From: Candidatus Binatia bacterium
GTDB lineage: Bacteria > Desulfobacterota > Binatia > Bin18
DNA: 64,000 bases
Direction: 5' to 3'
Assembly: GCA_951812575.1 (NCBI GenBank)
Contig: OX638322.1
Span: 2,913,925 to 2,977,924 of the forward strand
This document shows positions 16,992 through 25,972 of this stretch, one piece after another. The notes under the pieces were generated by a model. It was not told the origin of the DNA and made no database searches. It worked only from the letters and a program-made list of their open reading frames with translations. The position numbers and the translations under genes were made by a program. Position 1 is the first letter of the stretch. Every line of letters begins with the position of its first letter.

Positions 16992-17825
16992 CTACTGGCA
17001 TTGGGAGGCGTCCGCAGCGATCTGATCCACCCACTCACGGGTATTGAACCAGTATTGGTGACGCTCCTGGAGCCAGCCGTTGCTCTTGTTGGCCGCCACC
17101 CAGCTATTGAAAAAATTCACCGCGTCCGCATCACCCTTGCGCAGGGCAATCGCGCCGGCGATCTTGTCAAACGTCTGCTCAAAAGGGCTGTACAGCGTAT
17201 CGGGATAGTCCTCCAGCCACTCGACCTGATTCGGCTCATAGACAGCCGCGGCATGGGCCGTGCCGGCGACGACTGCGTTTTGTATCTCGGGGGCTGTCTC
17301 AAAGGTCAGGACGGTCGTCTGGGGAAACATATTCTCGACAAAAGTCTGGGAGGTGGCCCCCTTCCGCGCCGCAATGGTGACACTGGAGCGATTCAGCTCT
17401 GCCAGCTTCGTAACTGTCAGCTTGGTATTTACCACAATCGAGATACCAAACTCCTGGTGGGGTGAGGAGTAATTGACCCGAAGGGCGCGCTCGGCATTCA
17501 CCCCATAACTAACTATGATGTCAAATTGATCGGCGAGCAGTCCCCACTGAATATAGCGCCACTGCACCGGAACAAATTCAACCTCAACCCCCATGTCCTC
17601 GGCTATTTTTTTGGCAAGATCAATTTCATAGCCAATCAGCGTGCCTTGGGTACTGCACGTGACCCAGGGTTCAAAGATGCCCGCCGCGACAACCAGGGTC
17701 CCGCGCCGCTCGATCTTGTTTATGATGCTCTTGGCTGCCCGTCGCTTATGGGCCAGCGCCAACCCGCTGGCACTGCCAATCAGGGCAACAATGACCAGAC
17801 CGATGAGTACTTTTGTCAGCTTCAT
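16992..17825 (-). CDS. Periplasmic amino-acid-type ABC transporter solute-binding protein
   Basis: A 277-residue family-3 binding protein from ATG 17825 (CAGGAGG site); the frame extends 23 codons further without support. A signal peptide (LIGLVIVALIGSASGLALA) is followed by the two-lobe core: RGTLVVAAGIFEPWV, GYEIDLAKKIAEDMGVEVEFV, DIIVSYGVNAERA, VTIAARKGATSQTF. Such proteins deliver polar amino acids or similar solutes to a membrane permease. No permease or ATPase is adjacent, so it is an orphan or pairs with distant components. It is divergent from the amidase gene at 17993, which could link uptake and hydrolysis of an amide. Confidence 0.88.
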   Translation of the reverse strand: MKLTKVLIGLVIVALIGSASGLALAHKRRAAKSIINKIERRGTLVVAAGIFEPWVTCSTQGTLIGYEIDLAKKIAEDMGVEVEFVPVQWRYIQWGLLADQFDIIVSYGVNAERALRVNYSSPHQEFGISIVVNTKLTVTKLAELNRSSVTIAARKGATSQTFVENMFPQTTVLTFETAPEIQNAVVAGTAHAAAVYEPNQVEWLEDYPDTLYSPFEQTFDKIAGAIALRKGDADAVNFFNSWVAANKSNGWLQERHQYWFNTREWVDQIAADASQCQ

Positions 17826-17933
17826 GAGAACGACCTCCTGAGCGCGAAAAGATAAGGGACCCGTACAGGCTATAGCATCTTTGAGCGGAATCAATGATTT
17901 TGAGATAATTACTTCTTGTCTGGGCTGGATTCC

Positions 17934-17963
17934 TTGACAAACTTTCTCACCTGGCAGGATAAT
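17934..17963 (+). promoter_or_regulatory. Sigma-70-type promoter of the first amidase gene
   Basis: TTGACA at 17934-17939, an 18-base spacer, and GATAAT at 17958-17963 lie 30 bases before the amidase start codon, leaving room for the AAAGGAGGA ribosome site at 17978-17986. Five of six -10 bases and all six -35 bases match consensus. Confidence 0.6.
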
Positions 17964-17992
17964 TCACGATCAACCATAAAGGAGGACCGATC

Positions 17993-19435
17993 ATGGCAGA
18001 CGATCTTGCAAAAATGGATGCAACCGCGCAGGCCGAGTTGGTGCGGAGCGGAGCAGTCAGCCCGCGTGAGCTGGTGGACGCCGCTATCGAGCGGGTGGAG
18101 AAGTTCAACCCGCAACTGAATGCCGTGATCCGTCCGCGGTATGAAAAGGCGCGCGCCGAAGCGGACTCGGCCAGCTTACCCGACGGCCCGCTCAAGGGCG
18201 TGCCCTTCCTGCTGAAAGACCTGTTCTGCGTGCATGCGGGTGACGAAATCCATAGTGGCTGCAAGGGGCTCAAAGAGGCGCAATACACGGCCCCCCACAG
18301 CACCTACCTGGCCGATAAATTCCGTGCTTCAGGTCTGATTACGATTGGCCAGACCAATACCCCGGAATTCGGGTTCGCCACCACGACGGAGCCGGAAGCC
18401 TACGGTCCAACCCGCAACCCGTGGAATACCAATCACTCGACGGGCGGGTCGAGTGGCGGCAGTGCCGCGGCGGTAGCCGCGCGTCTGGTACCGGTGGCGC
18501 ACGCCAACGATGGCGGGGGGTCGATTCGCATCCCGGCCAGCGCGTGTGGCCTGGTCGGCCTGAAACCCAGCCGGGGGCGGTTATCGCTCGGGCCGGATTA
18601 TGGCGAAGCCTGGGCCGGCTGTATTGCCGAAGGGGTGGTCTGTCTGTCCGTGCGTGATGCGGCCACCGTCCTCGATGCGACCGCAGGGGGCATGCCGGGC
18701 GACCCATATACGGCGCCCGCGTGTGAGGGCTCGTTCGCCGAGGCCACCCGGCGTGAGCCCGGCTCGCTCCGCATTGGCCTGATGACCAGGCGACCGGGCA
18801 ATCAAGACGCCCTGCATCCCGAATGTGTCGCCGCGGCAGAAAACACGGCAAAGCTGCTGGAGTCCCTCGGGCATCGGGTCGAGGTTACATATCCGCAAGC
18901 CCTGGACGAGCAATGGGGCGCTCACTTTAGCACGATTGTGCTTGCCCACTCCGCCCGGACCGCCGAAGACGTTGCCGACGCGCTGGGCCGCGAAGTCGGG
19001 CCCGGCGATTTCGAGCGTTACACCTGGACCCTCATGAACCGGGGCCGGTCCATCGGCGTGACGGAGTATATTGCCGCCCTCGAATGGCTGGAGCGCTGGG
19101 AACGACGTCTCGCCGCCTGGTGGGCCGACGGGTTTGACCTGCTCCTCACCTCGACCCTGAGCGCGCCGGCGCCGTCTCTGGGTCAATTATGCAGCGCCGC
19201 GGCCGACCCGGATGAGGTGTATCGGCGCATAATCGACCTGATTCCGTATACCCCGGTTGGGAATGTGACCGGTCAGCCGGGGATTTCCCTGCCCTTACAC
19301 TGGAGTGAAGACGGCCTGCCGGTCGGCGTGCATCTCATGCCGGCGTACGGACGGGAGGACGTGTTGCTCAGCGTGGCGGCTCAACTCGAACAGGCCCAGC
19401 CGTGGATTGAGAAACTGCCGCCGGTGTGTGCGTAA
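17993..19435 (+). CDS. Amidase signature family hydrolase (copy 1)
   Basis: A 480-residue amidase signature enzyme. The catalytic Ser-cisSer-Lys set is visible: Lys in [10 protein letters not shown], the two serines in [15 protein letters not shown] and [11 protein letters not shown], then [11 protein letters not shown]. These hydrolases cleave amide bonds to acid plus ammonia or amine. The start has an excellent ribosome site (AAAGGAGGA). It is a clear paralogue of the minus-strand amidase at 22871-24316; the two flank a block with Rid, LLM and transport genes. Ammonia released here could come from the same amide pool as the hyu operon, but the substrate is unknown. Confidence 0.93.
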   Translation: MADDLAKMDATAQAELVRSGAVSPRELVDAAIERVEKFNPQLNAVIRPRYEKARAEADSASLPDGPLKGVPFLLKDLFCVHAGDEIHSGCKGLKEAQYTAPHSTYLADKFRASGLITIGQTNTPEFGFATTTEPEAYGPTRNPWNTNHSTGGSSGGSAAAVAARLVPVAHANDGGGSIRIPASACGLVGLKPSRGRLSLGPDYGEAWAGCIAEGVVCLSVRDAATVLDATAGGMPGDPYTAPACEGSFAEATRREPGSLRIGLMTRRPGNQDALHPECVAAAENTAKLLESLGHRVEVTYPQALDEQWGAHFSTIVLAHSARTAEDVADALGREVGPGDFERYTWTLMNRGRSIGVTEYIAALEWLERWERRLAAWWADGFDLLLTSTLSAPAPSLGQLCSAAADPDEVYRRIIDLIPYTPVGNVTGQPGISLPLHWSEDGLPVGVHLMPAYGREDVLLSVAAQLEQAQPWIEKLPPVCA

Positions 19436-19452
19436 GGCAGAGGGCTTCCCTC

Positions 19453-19517
19453 CCTGGGAGTGCGGGCTTCCAGCCCGCAAAGGAAAAAATAGCGGCCAAG
19501 ATGGCCGCGCTCCCAGG
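19453..19517. repeat. Palindromic intergenic repeat (cctgggag...ctcccagg)
   Basis: The outer arms cctgggag (19453-19460) and ctcccagg (19510-19517) pair, extended by gcgg/ccgc, and enclose two smaller hairpins: gcgggcttccagcccgc and agcggccaagatggccgc. Directly after it come further imperfect inverted pieces (ccccggccttcggcc, ccctcccaagagggg) up to about 19556. This is a composite REP/MITE-like element of a type seen in multiple copies in large environmental genomes. It separates convergent genes and could also fold as a transcription terminator. Confidence 0.6.
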
Positions 19518-19624
19518 AACCCACCCCGGCCTTCGGCCACCCCTCCCAAGAGGGGATGTTGCTCTTTCTGCGTAGCAAGCAGGTCGGCTTAGCCGGCCTA
19601 CAAGACCAAACGGGCGAGCGGCGG

Positions 19625-20350
19625 TCATCCGCCCCCCTCCGGCTTGGTCGTATCCGCCCGCCGCTCGCCATACCAGAACTCCAGCCCCTGGCGTTGACGC
19701 AGTGCCCGCGGCCCGGTTCGGAGCAGATAGCCAAACAGGCGAAACGTCTCCCGCAGTGAATAGACCCGGAGTTTACGACCTGACGTAATCACATGCTCCC
19801 GTAGAATTACGAATCTGCCGCGTTTACGGAGCGCTAGACTCAGCCAGACTTCTTCCGACGCATAGCGCCTCTCGTCAAAACCGCCAGCGGCCTCAAAGGC
19901 GGACCGGGTACAAAACAGAAAACTTCCGCTGGCCAGCCCCGCCAGGCTGTAGAGCGGCGGCACGATGCGCTCAGCGATTTTGCCATACCACGGCAGCGGC
20001 CGGTCAAAGCGAAACCGGCTGCCGCCACCGACCGCTCCCTGCTGGAGGGCGCGAACGGCCGCGTGGAGGAGAGGGGCGTTGACCCAGGTATCCGCATCAA
20101 TAAAGAAGAGAGAGTCGCCCTTTGTGGCGTGCGCTCCAACGTTGCGGGTTGCCGCAATATGACGATTTCTGACCGAAAGGACGCGCGCCCCACAGGACGC
20201 AGCGAGCGAAGCGGTCTGATCGGTCGAAGCATCATCCACTACCAGAATTTCACAGACTGTGTCTAAGGACTGAACGGCCTGACGCAGGGCCTGGAGCGTT
20301 CGGCCAATGTTATCCTGCTCATTATAGGCGGGAATAATAAACGAGATCAC
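19625..20350 (-). CDS. Family 2 glycosyltransferase
   Basis: A 241-residue GT2 enzyme: SFIIPAYNEQDNIGRTL, ILVVDDASTDQT, GDSLFFIDADTWVN (the DXD-type metal site) and GGFDERRYASEEVWLSLAL. The start is placed at GTG 20350, where GTGA overlaps the stop of the upstream transporter gene (20347-20349); the frame further upstream is unrelated read-through sequence. Such enzymes transfer a sugar from a nucleotide sugar to a lipid or glycan. No other polysaccharide genes are near; coupling to the DMT transporter suggests joint expression only. Confidence 0.85.
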   Translation of the reverse strand: MISFIIPAYNEQDNIGRTLQALRQAVQSLDTVCEILVVDDASTDQTASLAASCGARVLSVRNRHIAATRNVGAHATKGDSLFFIDADTWVNAPLLHAAVRALQQGAVGGGSRFRFDRPLPWYGKIAERIVPPLYSLAGLASGSFLFCTRSAFEAAGGFDERRYASEEVWLSLALRKRGRFVILREHVITSGRKLRVYSLRETFRLFGYLLRTGPRALRQRQGLEFWYGERRADTTKPEGGG

Positions 20351-21348
20351 ACGGATTGACCTGAGGGCAGTGCAGCTGGTGCTTCCCCTGTGCGGCTCTG
20401 TCGGTACAGGCCCAGGAATTCGTTCAGCGCCAACGAGGCAACCACCACCACGCCGCCAACAATGGCGAGATCGCTGGGCCGTTCTCCCACGCCGATCCAC
20501 ACCCACAGCGGTCCAAGGATCGTTTCCAGGAGAGCCAGGAGACTGACTTCAACCGCGGTAATATATCGCGCCGCCAGCGTCATGAGCAGGCAACCCAGCC
20601 CACCCTGAAGGGTGCCCATGCAGGCCAGGATACCGATGTCCTGCCACATGGCCTGAAACGGTAGGCTGAAGGACAGGGCCACAGCGCTGGAGATGAGCGC
20701 GGCAACCAGAATGGCCGGCGTCATATCGGCCCGCGCCTGACTGTGACGCAGCAAAATCACACAGGCTGCAAAGGCAACCGCACAGCCGCCGGCTACGATA
20801 CTCCCCGCCAGCGTCCCGGCGGTGAAAGAGTCGAGACACATGGCGACGATGCCGGTTAAGGCAATGCTCATCGCAACGTAGCGACGTGCCGGAACCAACT
20901 CCCCGAGAAACACCCGGCCAAAAATCGCGGCCAGAAAGGGCGAGGTGCTGGCAATGACCAGGGTATGCGCCACCGTTGTCTGAGTGACGGCGAGAATGAA
21001 ACCCAGGAAGGCGGCAGCCAGACACAGGCCGGCCAGGAAGCCGCCCGGCCCGATGGCGACGACCGCCCGCCGCATGTTGCCCGCGTAGCGAAAGGAGAGC
21101 CAGACGAGCAAGAACACCCCCATGCTGAGCGAGCGCCAGAAGGCAATCTCCCAGCTGTTGGGGATGCTGACGGAGCGAACAAATAGGCCACCCGTGCTCC
21201 AGCACAAGCTTGCGCCGAGCATGAGCAGCAAGCCCTTGAGGTGAGGAGGAAACGTGCCCAGCCTTTCATGTCTGGTGGAGGACACGTTTCCTCTTTGCTG
21301 CGGGTTCCGGGTTCGGTCGAGCAGCGTAGCGTTACGGCTTGACGGCAA
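20347..21348 (-). CDS. EamA/DMT-superfamily transporter
   Basis: An integral membrane protein of up to 333 residues with about ten hydrophobic helices in two EamA halves (first half from LLLMLGASLCWSTGGLFVRS, second from AGSIVAGGCAVAFAACVILLRHS). EamA exporters move small metabolites or amino acids. The annotated start gives about 40 hydrophilic residues before the first helix; a later start near the GLLLMLG segment is possible. A GTGA overlap couples it to the glycosyltransferase. Confidence 0.85.
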   Translation of the reverse strand: MPSSRNATLLDRTRNPQQRGNVSSTRHERLGTFPPHLKGLLLMLGASLCWSTGGLFVRSVSIPNSWEIAFWRSLSMGVFLLVWLSFRYAGNMRRAVVAIGPGGFLAGLCLAAAFLGFILAVTQTTVAHTLVIASTSPFLAAIFGRVFLGELVPARRYVAMSIALTGIVAMCLDSFTAGTLAGSIVAGGCAVAFAACVILLRHSQARADMTPAILVAALISSAVALSFSLPFQAMWQDIGILACMGTLQGGLGCLLMTLAARYITAVEVSLLALLETILGPLWVWIGVGERPSDLAIVGGVVVVASLALNEFLGLYRQSRTGEAPAALPSGQSV

Positions 21349-21742
21349 TCGCTTCGACCTCGATCAGGAGCCCCGGAAAAGCCAGACCGGCCACCACAAC
21401 GGCCGTACTGGCCGGCGGGTTGTCGCCGAAGATATCTCCGCGCGCTTCGAGCATCTCCATGAACTTGCTGCCGTCGGTGATATAGGTATTGATCTTGATA
21501 ATATGGTCCATCTTCGCGCCCGCCGCAGCGAGAACCGCCTTGATGTTGCGGAAGACCTGGCGCGTCTGGGTCTTCATATTACCCTTGCCGACCAGCTTGC
21601 CTTGCGAGTTGAAAGCGACCTGGCCGGACACGTAAATGGTATTGCCGATCTGCTTGGCCTGGGCCAGAGGCAGCTTATCGTCCCAGCTCCAGCCCGGATC
21701 GATAATCTTCGCGGCGTTCTGTGCGGCCTTTTTCGTTGCCAT
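21332..21742 (-). CDS. Rid-family protein
   Basis: A 136-residue Rid protein with a GGAGGA-type site before ATG 21742. Motifs: IIDPGWSWDDKLPLAQ, YVSGQVAFNSQGKLVGKG, GAKMDHIIKINTYI and VVVAGLAFPGLLIEVEAIAV. It is the close relative of the Rid protein at 10895. Ser occupies the catalytic-arginine position of RidA (PASTAVVV). It is followed upstream on the same strand by the LLM gene (22 bases apart), so it is probably co-transcribed with the LLM and amidase genes. Confidence 0.9.
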   Translation of the reverse strand: MATKKAAQNAAKIIDPGWSWDDKLPLAQAKQIGNTIYVSGQVAFNSQGKLVGKGNMKTQTRQVFRNIKAVLAAAGAKMDHIIKINTYITDGSKFMEMLEARGDIFGDNPPASTAVVVAGLAFPGLLIEVEAIAVKP

Positions 21743-21764
21743 GCTCTTTCCTCCTTACGGGTGG

Positions 21765-22829
21765 TTATTGATACTTCGCAATCACTTCTCGGCCAAACTC
21801 TTCGATGAGTTCCCGGCCATCCGTCACAACCTGAACGGCAACCTGGGTCAGACCGGCGGCTTCGAGCGCCTTGATGCGGGCGATGATTTCCTCGCCGGTC
21901 CCGGTCAGCGTCGAGGTCCGAATCAGGTCTTCAGTCAGGTAGTCCTCCTCCCCCGGTTTGAGATAGATCAAATGCCCCTCATGCACCTCAAGATAGCGAC
22001 GATCCTGGGGGGTCTGCATCTTGGCAATATAATCGTCACGGTAGCGCGCGTATAGCTGGCCCAAGGGGGACTGCTCGACGGCCACCGCCGAACCTTCCCA
22101 CATGGCGTGCAGAGGCAGAATGGCGTATGGACCAACCCGTTCGATGACACGGGGCGAGGTCGGCGACTCGCCTGGCTGGAGCAGGCAGCTGGTTGTCAGG
22201 GCCATGCGCGCAATCGCCTCGACCGACCGGCCCGCTTTCTCCGCACCCCGCGCCACGGTTGCCAGGTCGCGGCTGAAATATTCGGCGTCCGAGAAAACGG
22301 TGATCCAGCCGTCCGCAACCTCCCCGGTCAGCTCCATCGCCTTGGGGCCGTTGGCCGCAAAGTAAATCGGAATGCTATCTTGCAGGTTAATATAGCCGTG
22401 TTCGGGGTGCAGAAAGCGAATCCAGCGTTCGCGCCCGCCTTCACGAAAGAGTATCTCCTCCCCGCGTAACAGGGCTCGACACTGCTGCATATACTCTCGG
22501 GTCGGCCCGAGCCGGACGGGCGGCAGGCCCATGGTGTTCCGACCGGTAAAACCCGTGCCGATGCCGAGGATGGCGCGTCCGGGGGCAAGCTGGTTAATGG
22601 TGGCAATCGAGTGCGCCGTGACCGGGGCGAGCCGGCTGCTGGGGATGGCAACGCCGGTTCCGAGTTTGATCGTTTTGGTATGCTCGGCCGCCAGAGCCAG
22701 GCAGGCGTACACATCGCTATAGAGCATCTGCGAGTCATAGAACCAGGCATAGCTGAAGCCGAGTTCTTCGGCTCGGACCAAGTCTTTCCAGGCATCAAGC
22801 CGGGCCGGATAGGCAATCCCGAATTCCAT
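21765..22829 (-). CDS. LLM-class flavin/F420-dependent oxidoreductase (copy 2)
   Basis: A 354-residue luciferase-fold protein: GIAYPARLDAWKDLVRAEELGFSY split across the N-terminus, TIKLGTGVAIPSSR, GRAILGIGTGFTGRNTMG, and IPIYFAANGPKAMELTGEVADGWI, the family's cofactor and phosphate-binding pattern. It stands between an amidase (41 bases upstream) and a Rid protein, a likely three- to four-gene unit for oxidation and hydrolysis of an amide-containing compound. It is only distantly similar to the LLM protein at 15523. Confidence 0.9.
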   Translation of the reverse strand: MEFGIAYPARLDAWKDLVRAEELGFSYAWFYDSQMLYSDVYACLALAAEHTKTIKLGTGVAIPSSRLAPVTAHSIATINQLAPGRAILGIGTGFTGRNTMGLPPVRLGPTREYMQQCRALLRGEEILFREGGRERWIRFLHPEHGYINLQDSIPIYFAANGPKAMELTGEVADGWITVFSDAEYFSRDLATVARGAEKAGRSVEAIARMALTTSCLLQPGESPTSPRVIERVGPYAILPLHAMWEGSAVAVEQSPLGQLYARYRDDYIAKMQTPQDRRYLEVHEGHLIYLKPGEEDYLTEDLIRTSTLTGTGEEIIARIKALEAAGLTQVAVQVVTDGRELIEEFGREVIAKYQ

Positions 22830-22870
22830 GCTTCCTCCTCATGCGGCTGTCCTCCCTGAGGGAGCGAGGT

Positions 22871-24316
22871 TTACGCACACACCGGCGGACGCTTATCCAT
22901 CCACGGCTGGGCCTGCTCGATCTGGGACCCAACCCGCAGCAGCAAATCCTCCTGGCCATAGGCCGGGACAAAATGGACGCCGACCGGCAGGCCGTCCGGA
23001 GTCCAATGGAGCGGCAGCGACAGCCCTGGCTGGCCCGAGGCATTATTCGCCGGCGTGAACGGAATCACCTCAAGATTGCGCTCCCACTTGGCAAGATTGT
23101 CCGCGCTGGGCCCGCCCATATCGCCCAGGCGTGGCGGCGGCTCACCCAGTGTGGGAGTGACCAGGAGATCAAAACCGCCGACCCACCAACTGGCCAGACG
23201 GCGTGCCCAGGCGTGCAGCCAGTTCATCGACGCCAGATAACTGGTTGCCGAAATCTTGCGGCCCTCCTCCACAAAGCGCCAGGCGTAGGGCTCAATATCA
23301 CCTTCGCCAATGCGCTGCCCGGCGGCGGCTTCAATATCATCCGCAGTCAGGGCGGAGTGGGCGTTGACTACAAGAGTCCAGTGATCGAGCCACTCGGGTT
23401 CGTCATAGGCTTCGGGATGCGCAATCTCGATCGTATGGCCGAGCGATTCGAGCAGCTTGCCGGTCTGCTCGACCGCGAGCTTGCACTCCTGATGCAGGGG
23501 AGCATCGTTGCGAGGCCGCTGGAGCATAAGGCCGATGCGGAGCCTGCCGGGATCGCTCCCGACTTCTTCGGTGTACGGCCGAACCGGCGTGGGCGCGGCA
23601 TAGGGGTCGCCGGGCATGACGCCCTGCATACTATCGAGCACACCGGCCATGTCGCGGACCGAAAGCGTCATCACGCCTTCATTGGCCATCCCGTGCCAGC
23701 ACTCGCCCATGCCCGGACCAAACGACACTCGACCCCGGCTGGGTTTGAGCCCGACAATGCCGCACATGCTGGCCGGAATACGCAGCGACCCGCCCCCATC
23801 ACCGCCGTGCCCGACGGTAACTATGCGGGCGGCGACACAAGCGGAGCTGCCGCCGCTTGAGCCACCGGGAGAATGGTCGAGATTCCACGGGTTATGGGTG
23901 GGGCCGTAGGCCGCGGGTTCGGTCGTGCCCATCAGCCCCCATTCGGGCGTGTTGGTCCGACCCACGCTGATAAAACCGGCCTCGCGGAACTTCACCGACA
24001 GATAGGTGTCTTGCGGTGAGGTGAAGTTCAGCCGCTTCAGGAACTGCATGCCGTTATGCAGCGGCTCTCCGGCCGGCCCGCCGAGCAGGTCTTTCATCAC
24101 AAACGGGACGCCGCGAAAGGGGCCGTCCGGCAGGGCGGCGGCCTGGGCCTGGGCGCGTGCCTTGTCAAACAAGGGGTGAATCACCGCGTTGAGCTGGGGG
24201 TTGAGCTGTTCGATCCGGGCAATCGCGGCATCGACCAGCTCCAGGGGTGAAGCCGCGCCGTTTTTGACGAGTTCGGCCTGGGCGGTCGCATCCAAATAGG
24301 CGAATTGGTCTGACAT
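22871..24316 (-). CDS. Amidase signature family hydrolase (copy 2)
   Basis: A 481-residue amidase, paralogous along its whole length to the one at 17993-19435 (both begin with an [14 protein letters not shown] segment and share GLKPSRGR). Catalytic set: Lys in GVPFVMKDLLGG, serines in GGSSGGSSACVAARI and DGGGSLRIPAS. GGAGT precedes ATG 24316. It is followed downstream by the LLM and Rid genes and preceded by another Rid gene, so the gene order rid-amidase-LLM-rid suggests one catabolic operon. Substrate unknown. Confidence 0.93.
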   Translation of the reverse strand: MSDQFAYLDATAQAELVKNGAASPLELVDAAIARIEQLNPQLNAVIHPLFDKARAQAQAAALPDGPFRGVPFVMKDLLGGPAGEPLHNGMQFLKRLNFTSPQDTYLSVKFREAGFISVGRTNTPEWGLMGTTEPAAYGPTHNPWNLDHSPGGSSGGSSACVAARIVTVGHGGDGGGSLRIPASMCGIVGLKPSRGRVSFGPGMGECWHGMANEGVMTLSVRDMAGVLDSMQGVMPGDPYAAPTPVRPYTEEVGSDPGRLRIGLMLQRPRNDAPLHQECKLAVEQTGKLLESLGHTIEIAHPEAYDEPEWLDHWTLVVNAHSALTADDIEAAAGQRIGEGDIEPYAWRFVEEGRKISATSYLASMNWLHAWARRLASWWVGGFDLLVTPTLGEPPPRLGDMGGPSADNLAKWERNLEVIPFTPANNASGQPGLSLPLHWTPDGLPVGVHFVPAYGQEDLLLRVGSQIEQAQPWMDKRPPVCA

Positions 24317-24383
24317 GACGGAACTCCTTTGATACAGGCTCCAGACAAGGAACGTGGTTGCCGTTCAGCAAAAGACGACAGGC

Positions 24384-24791
24384 TCAGTCCAAAATGGCCG
24401 TCCCGTTGATCTCGACCAGTTGCTCGGGAACAAACAGGCCCTTGATCTCGACCCAGGTACTCGTCGGCGTATAGTCCCCGAATGCCTCGCGAAAGATGTC
24501 AGCCGTTTTCTGGAGTTCGGTCATATTCGTGGTATAGACGGTCTGGGCGACCCAGTTTTTAAAGGTCGCGCCCTCGGCGGCCAGACAGCGTTGGATGATC
24601 TCCAGGACCTGGGCGACCTGGGCGCGGATATCTCCGACCCCGACGACCTCAACATCATCAAGGTTGCCTTTGAAGGGAGCGACACCCGACAGATAGAGCA
24701 TATTCCCGGCTCTGATGCTTTGGGTGAAGCCGTAGGTCCGGAAAGCCTCGTCCGACATATAGCCCACATCCGGGTTGCTGCGTGTGATCAT
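24384..24791 (-). CDS. Rid-family protein heading the amidase operon
   Basis: A 135-residue Rid protein starting at ATG 24791 with AGAGGAGGCAGGCT ahead; the longer frame upstream overlaps another gene and is not credible. Motifs: MLYLSGVAPFKGN, GATFKNWVAQTVYTTNM, TSTWVEIKGLFVPEQLVEINGTAI. It is the most divergent of the four Rid proteins; the RidA arginine is again Ser (TPTSTWVEI). About 67 bases separate it from the amidase. Confidence 0.88.
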   Translation of the reverse strand: MITRSNPDVGYMSDEAFRTYGFTQSIRAGNMLYLSGVAPFKGNLDDVEVVGVGDIRAQVAQVLEIIQRCLAAEGATFKNWVAQTVYTTNMTELQKTADIFREAFGDYTPTSTWVEIKGLFVPEQLVEINGTAILD

Positions 24792-24885
24792 AGCCTGCCT
24801 CCTCTTTGCGTGTGATTGACCCCGACTGTATGAAAAACGCCGGAGCCGCGTCAAGGGAAAAGACGGAATCTTGATCTCGGCCCTT

Positions 24886-25329
24886 TCACGCAGCGCCCAG
24901 TATCTGCCGCATCTCCGCGTCGGTCGGGGCTTTCGGACAGGCGGGCAGGGCGGCGTGCATCTCATCCCAGGGCTGGCCGCTCGCGGTCCAGACATTGACC
25001 GCGGGCTGAAACTGCCCCGGCTCATCCCGGCTGGCGGCCCAGACGCCTATCAGGTCGGGAACCAGTTCGGCCAGGATAAAGACCGGCGAGCCGCACTGCG
25101 GACAAAAACCGCGACTTACGGCCCGCCCGCTTTCGGCCTTCACCTCGTAATAGGCGACCGCCCCGGTGCTGGAGAGCGCCGTCTTGGGGACGTATGAAAT
25201 CGGGCAAAAGGCGCTGCCGCTCGCGCGTTGACAGTCCCGACAGTGGCAATTCCACGAGAACACCGGGTCAGCTGTACACTCATATCGGATTGCGCCACAC
25301 GCACAGCCACCAGAGAACGAGCGAGACAT
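24886..25329 (-). CDS. GFA-family (glutathione-dependent formaldehyde-activating-like) zinc protein
   Basis: A 147-residue protein with the GFA/CENP-V zinc pattern: GGCACGAIRY, NCHCRDCQRASGSAF and GFCPQCGSPVF. Founding members bind glutathione and were proposed to speed formaldehyde-glutathione adduct formation; most relatives have no known reaction. It may detoxify an aldehyde produced by neighbouring oxidoreductases, which is inference from position only. Confidence 0.9.
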   Translation of the reverse strand: MSRSFSGGCACGAIRYECTADPVFSWNCHCRDCQRASGSAFCPISYVPKTALSSTGAVAYYEVKAESGRAVSRGFCPQCGSPVFILAELVPDLIGVWAASRDEPGQFQPAVNVWTASGQPWDEMHAALPACPKAPTDAEMRQILGAA

Positions 25330-25426
25330 GACCGCCTCCTTTCCTGTCTCTCAGTATAATCTTCGCAATATACTCCTACCAGACTACTCCCGTCTGTATC
25401 GCTCAATTCTTGGTCGGAGAGGCTTG

Positions 25427-25543
25427 ATGTCTCTCCATAAAAAGACGCATATATATGCGCAAGAAATTACCCTGTCCAGACATAAGACGGTGTCCCTCGG
25501 CGTGGCCCGTTCCATCGCAAAAAAGGCGGGTTGGCCAGAATAA
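25427..25543 (+). pseudogene. HicA toxin remnant (C-terminal part)
   Basis: The frame ends with EITLSRHKTVSLGVARSIAKKAGW, aligning with the HicA end (xxVPxHxxxxxGTLRSIxKxAGW), with the strand and last helix of the dsRNA-binding fold. Ahead of this there is no HicA start with its catalytic histidine region, so the gene is 5'-truncated. It lies 24 bases before an intact hicB, the normal order. Confidence 0.5.
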
Positions 25544-25567
25544 TTGACCCCAGAGGAGGACGCAGAC

Positions 25568-25954
25568 ATGCTCCGGTATCCCGCGCTGATCGACGGCAAA
25601 AAGGGCGCTTACGGCGTGACGTTTCCCGACCTTCCCGGCATCGTTGCCATGGGAAAAACCGTTGACGAGGCACTGCTGAACGCTGAAGAAGCGCTGCGCG
25701 ATTATGCGGTTGAGGCGGAGAAGGACGGCGAGGAAATCAGGCAGCCAAGCGCTCTGGAACGGGTGAAACCCTTGGCCGGGCAGACTCTTGTGTCCATCCC
25801 GTTAATCCGTCCCTCGGGTCGGAGCGTACGCATTCATATCGCACTCGATGAGGGCGTGGCCGCTTTCATCGACAGTGAGGCGCGAAGGCGCGGTATGACC
25901 CGCACGACCTACGTCGAATGGATGGCGCGGCGTATCGCAGAGATGGGGGGATAG
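25568..25954 (+). CDS. hicB: HicB-family antitoxin
   Basis: A 128-residue protein from ATG 25568 with AGAGGAGG upstream. It has the HicB partial RNase H-like fold (YPALIDGKKGAYGVTFPDLPGIVAMG, then DEALLNAEEALRDY) and a C-terminal ribbon-helix-helix part (VRIHIALDEGVAAFIDSEA). HicB normally blocks HicA; its partner here is the remnant just upstream. It may serve only as a DNA-binding regulator now. Confidence 0.88.
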   Translation: MLRYPALIDGKKGAYGVTFPDLPGIVAMGKTVDEALLNAEEALRDYAVEAEKDGEEIRQPSALERVKPLAGQTLVSIPLIRPSGRSVRIHIALDEGVAAFIDSEARRRGMTRTTYVEWMARRIAEMGG

Positions 25955-25972
25955 GGAGAGGACTATATTTTT

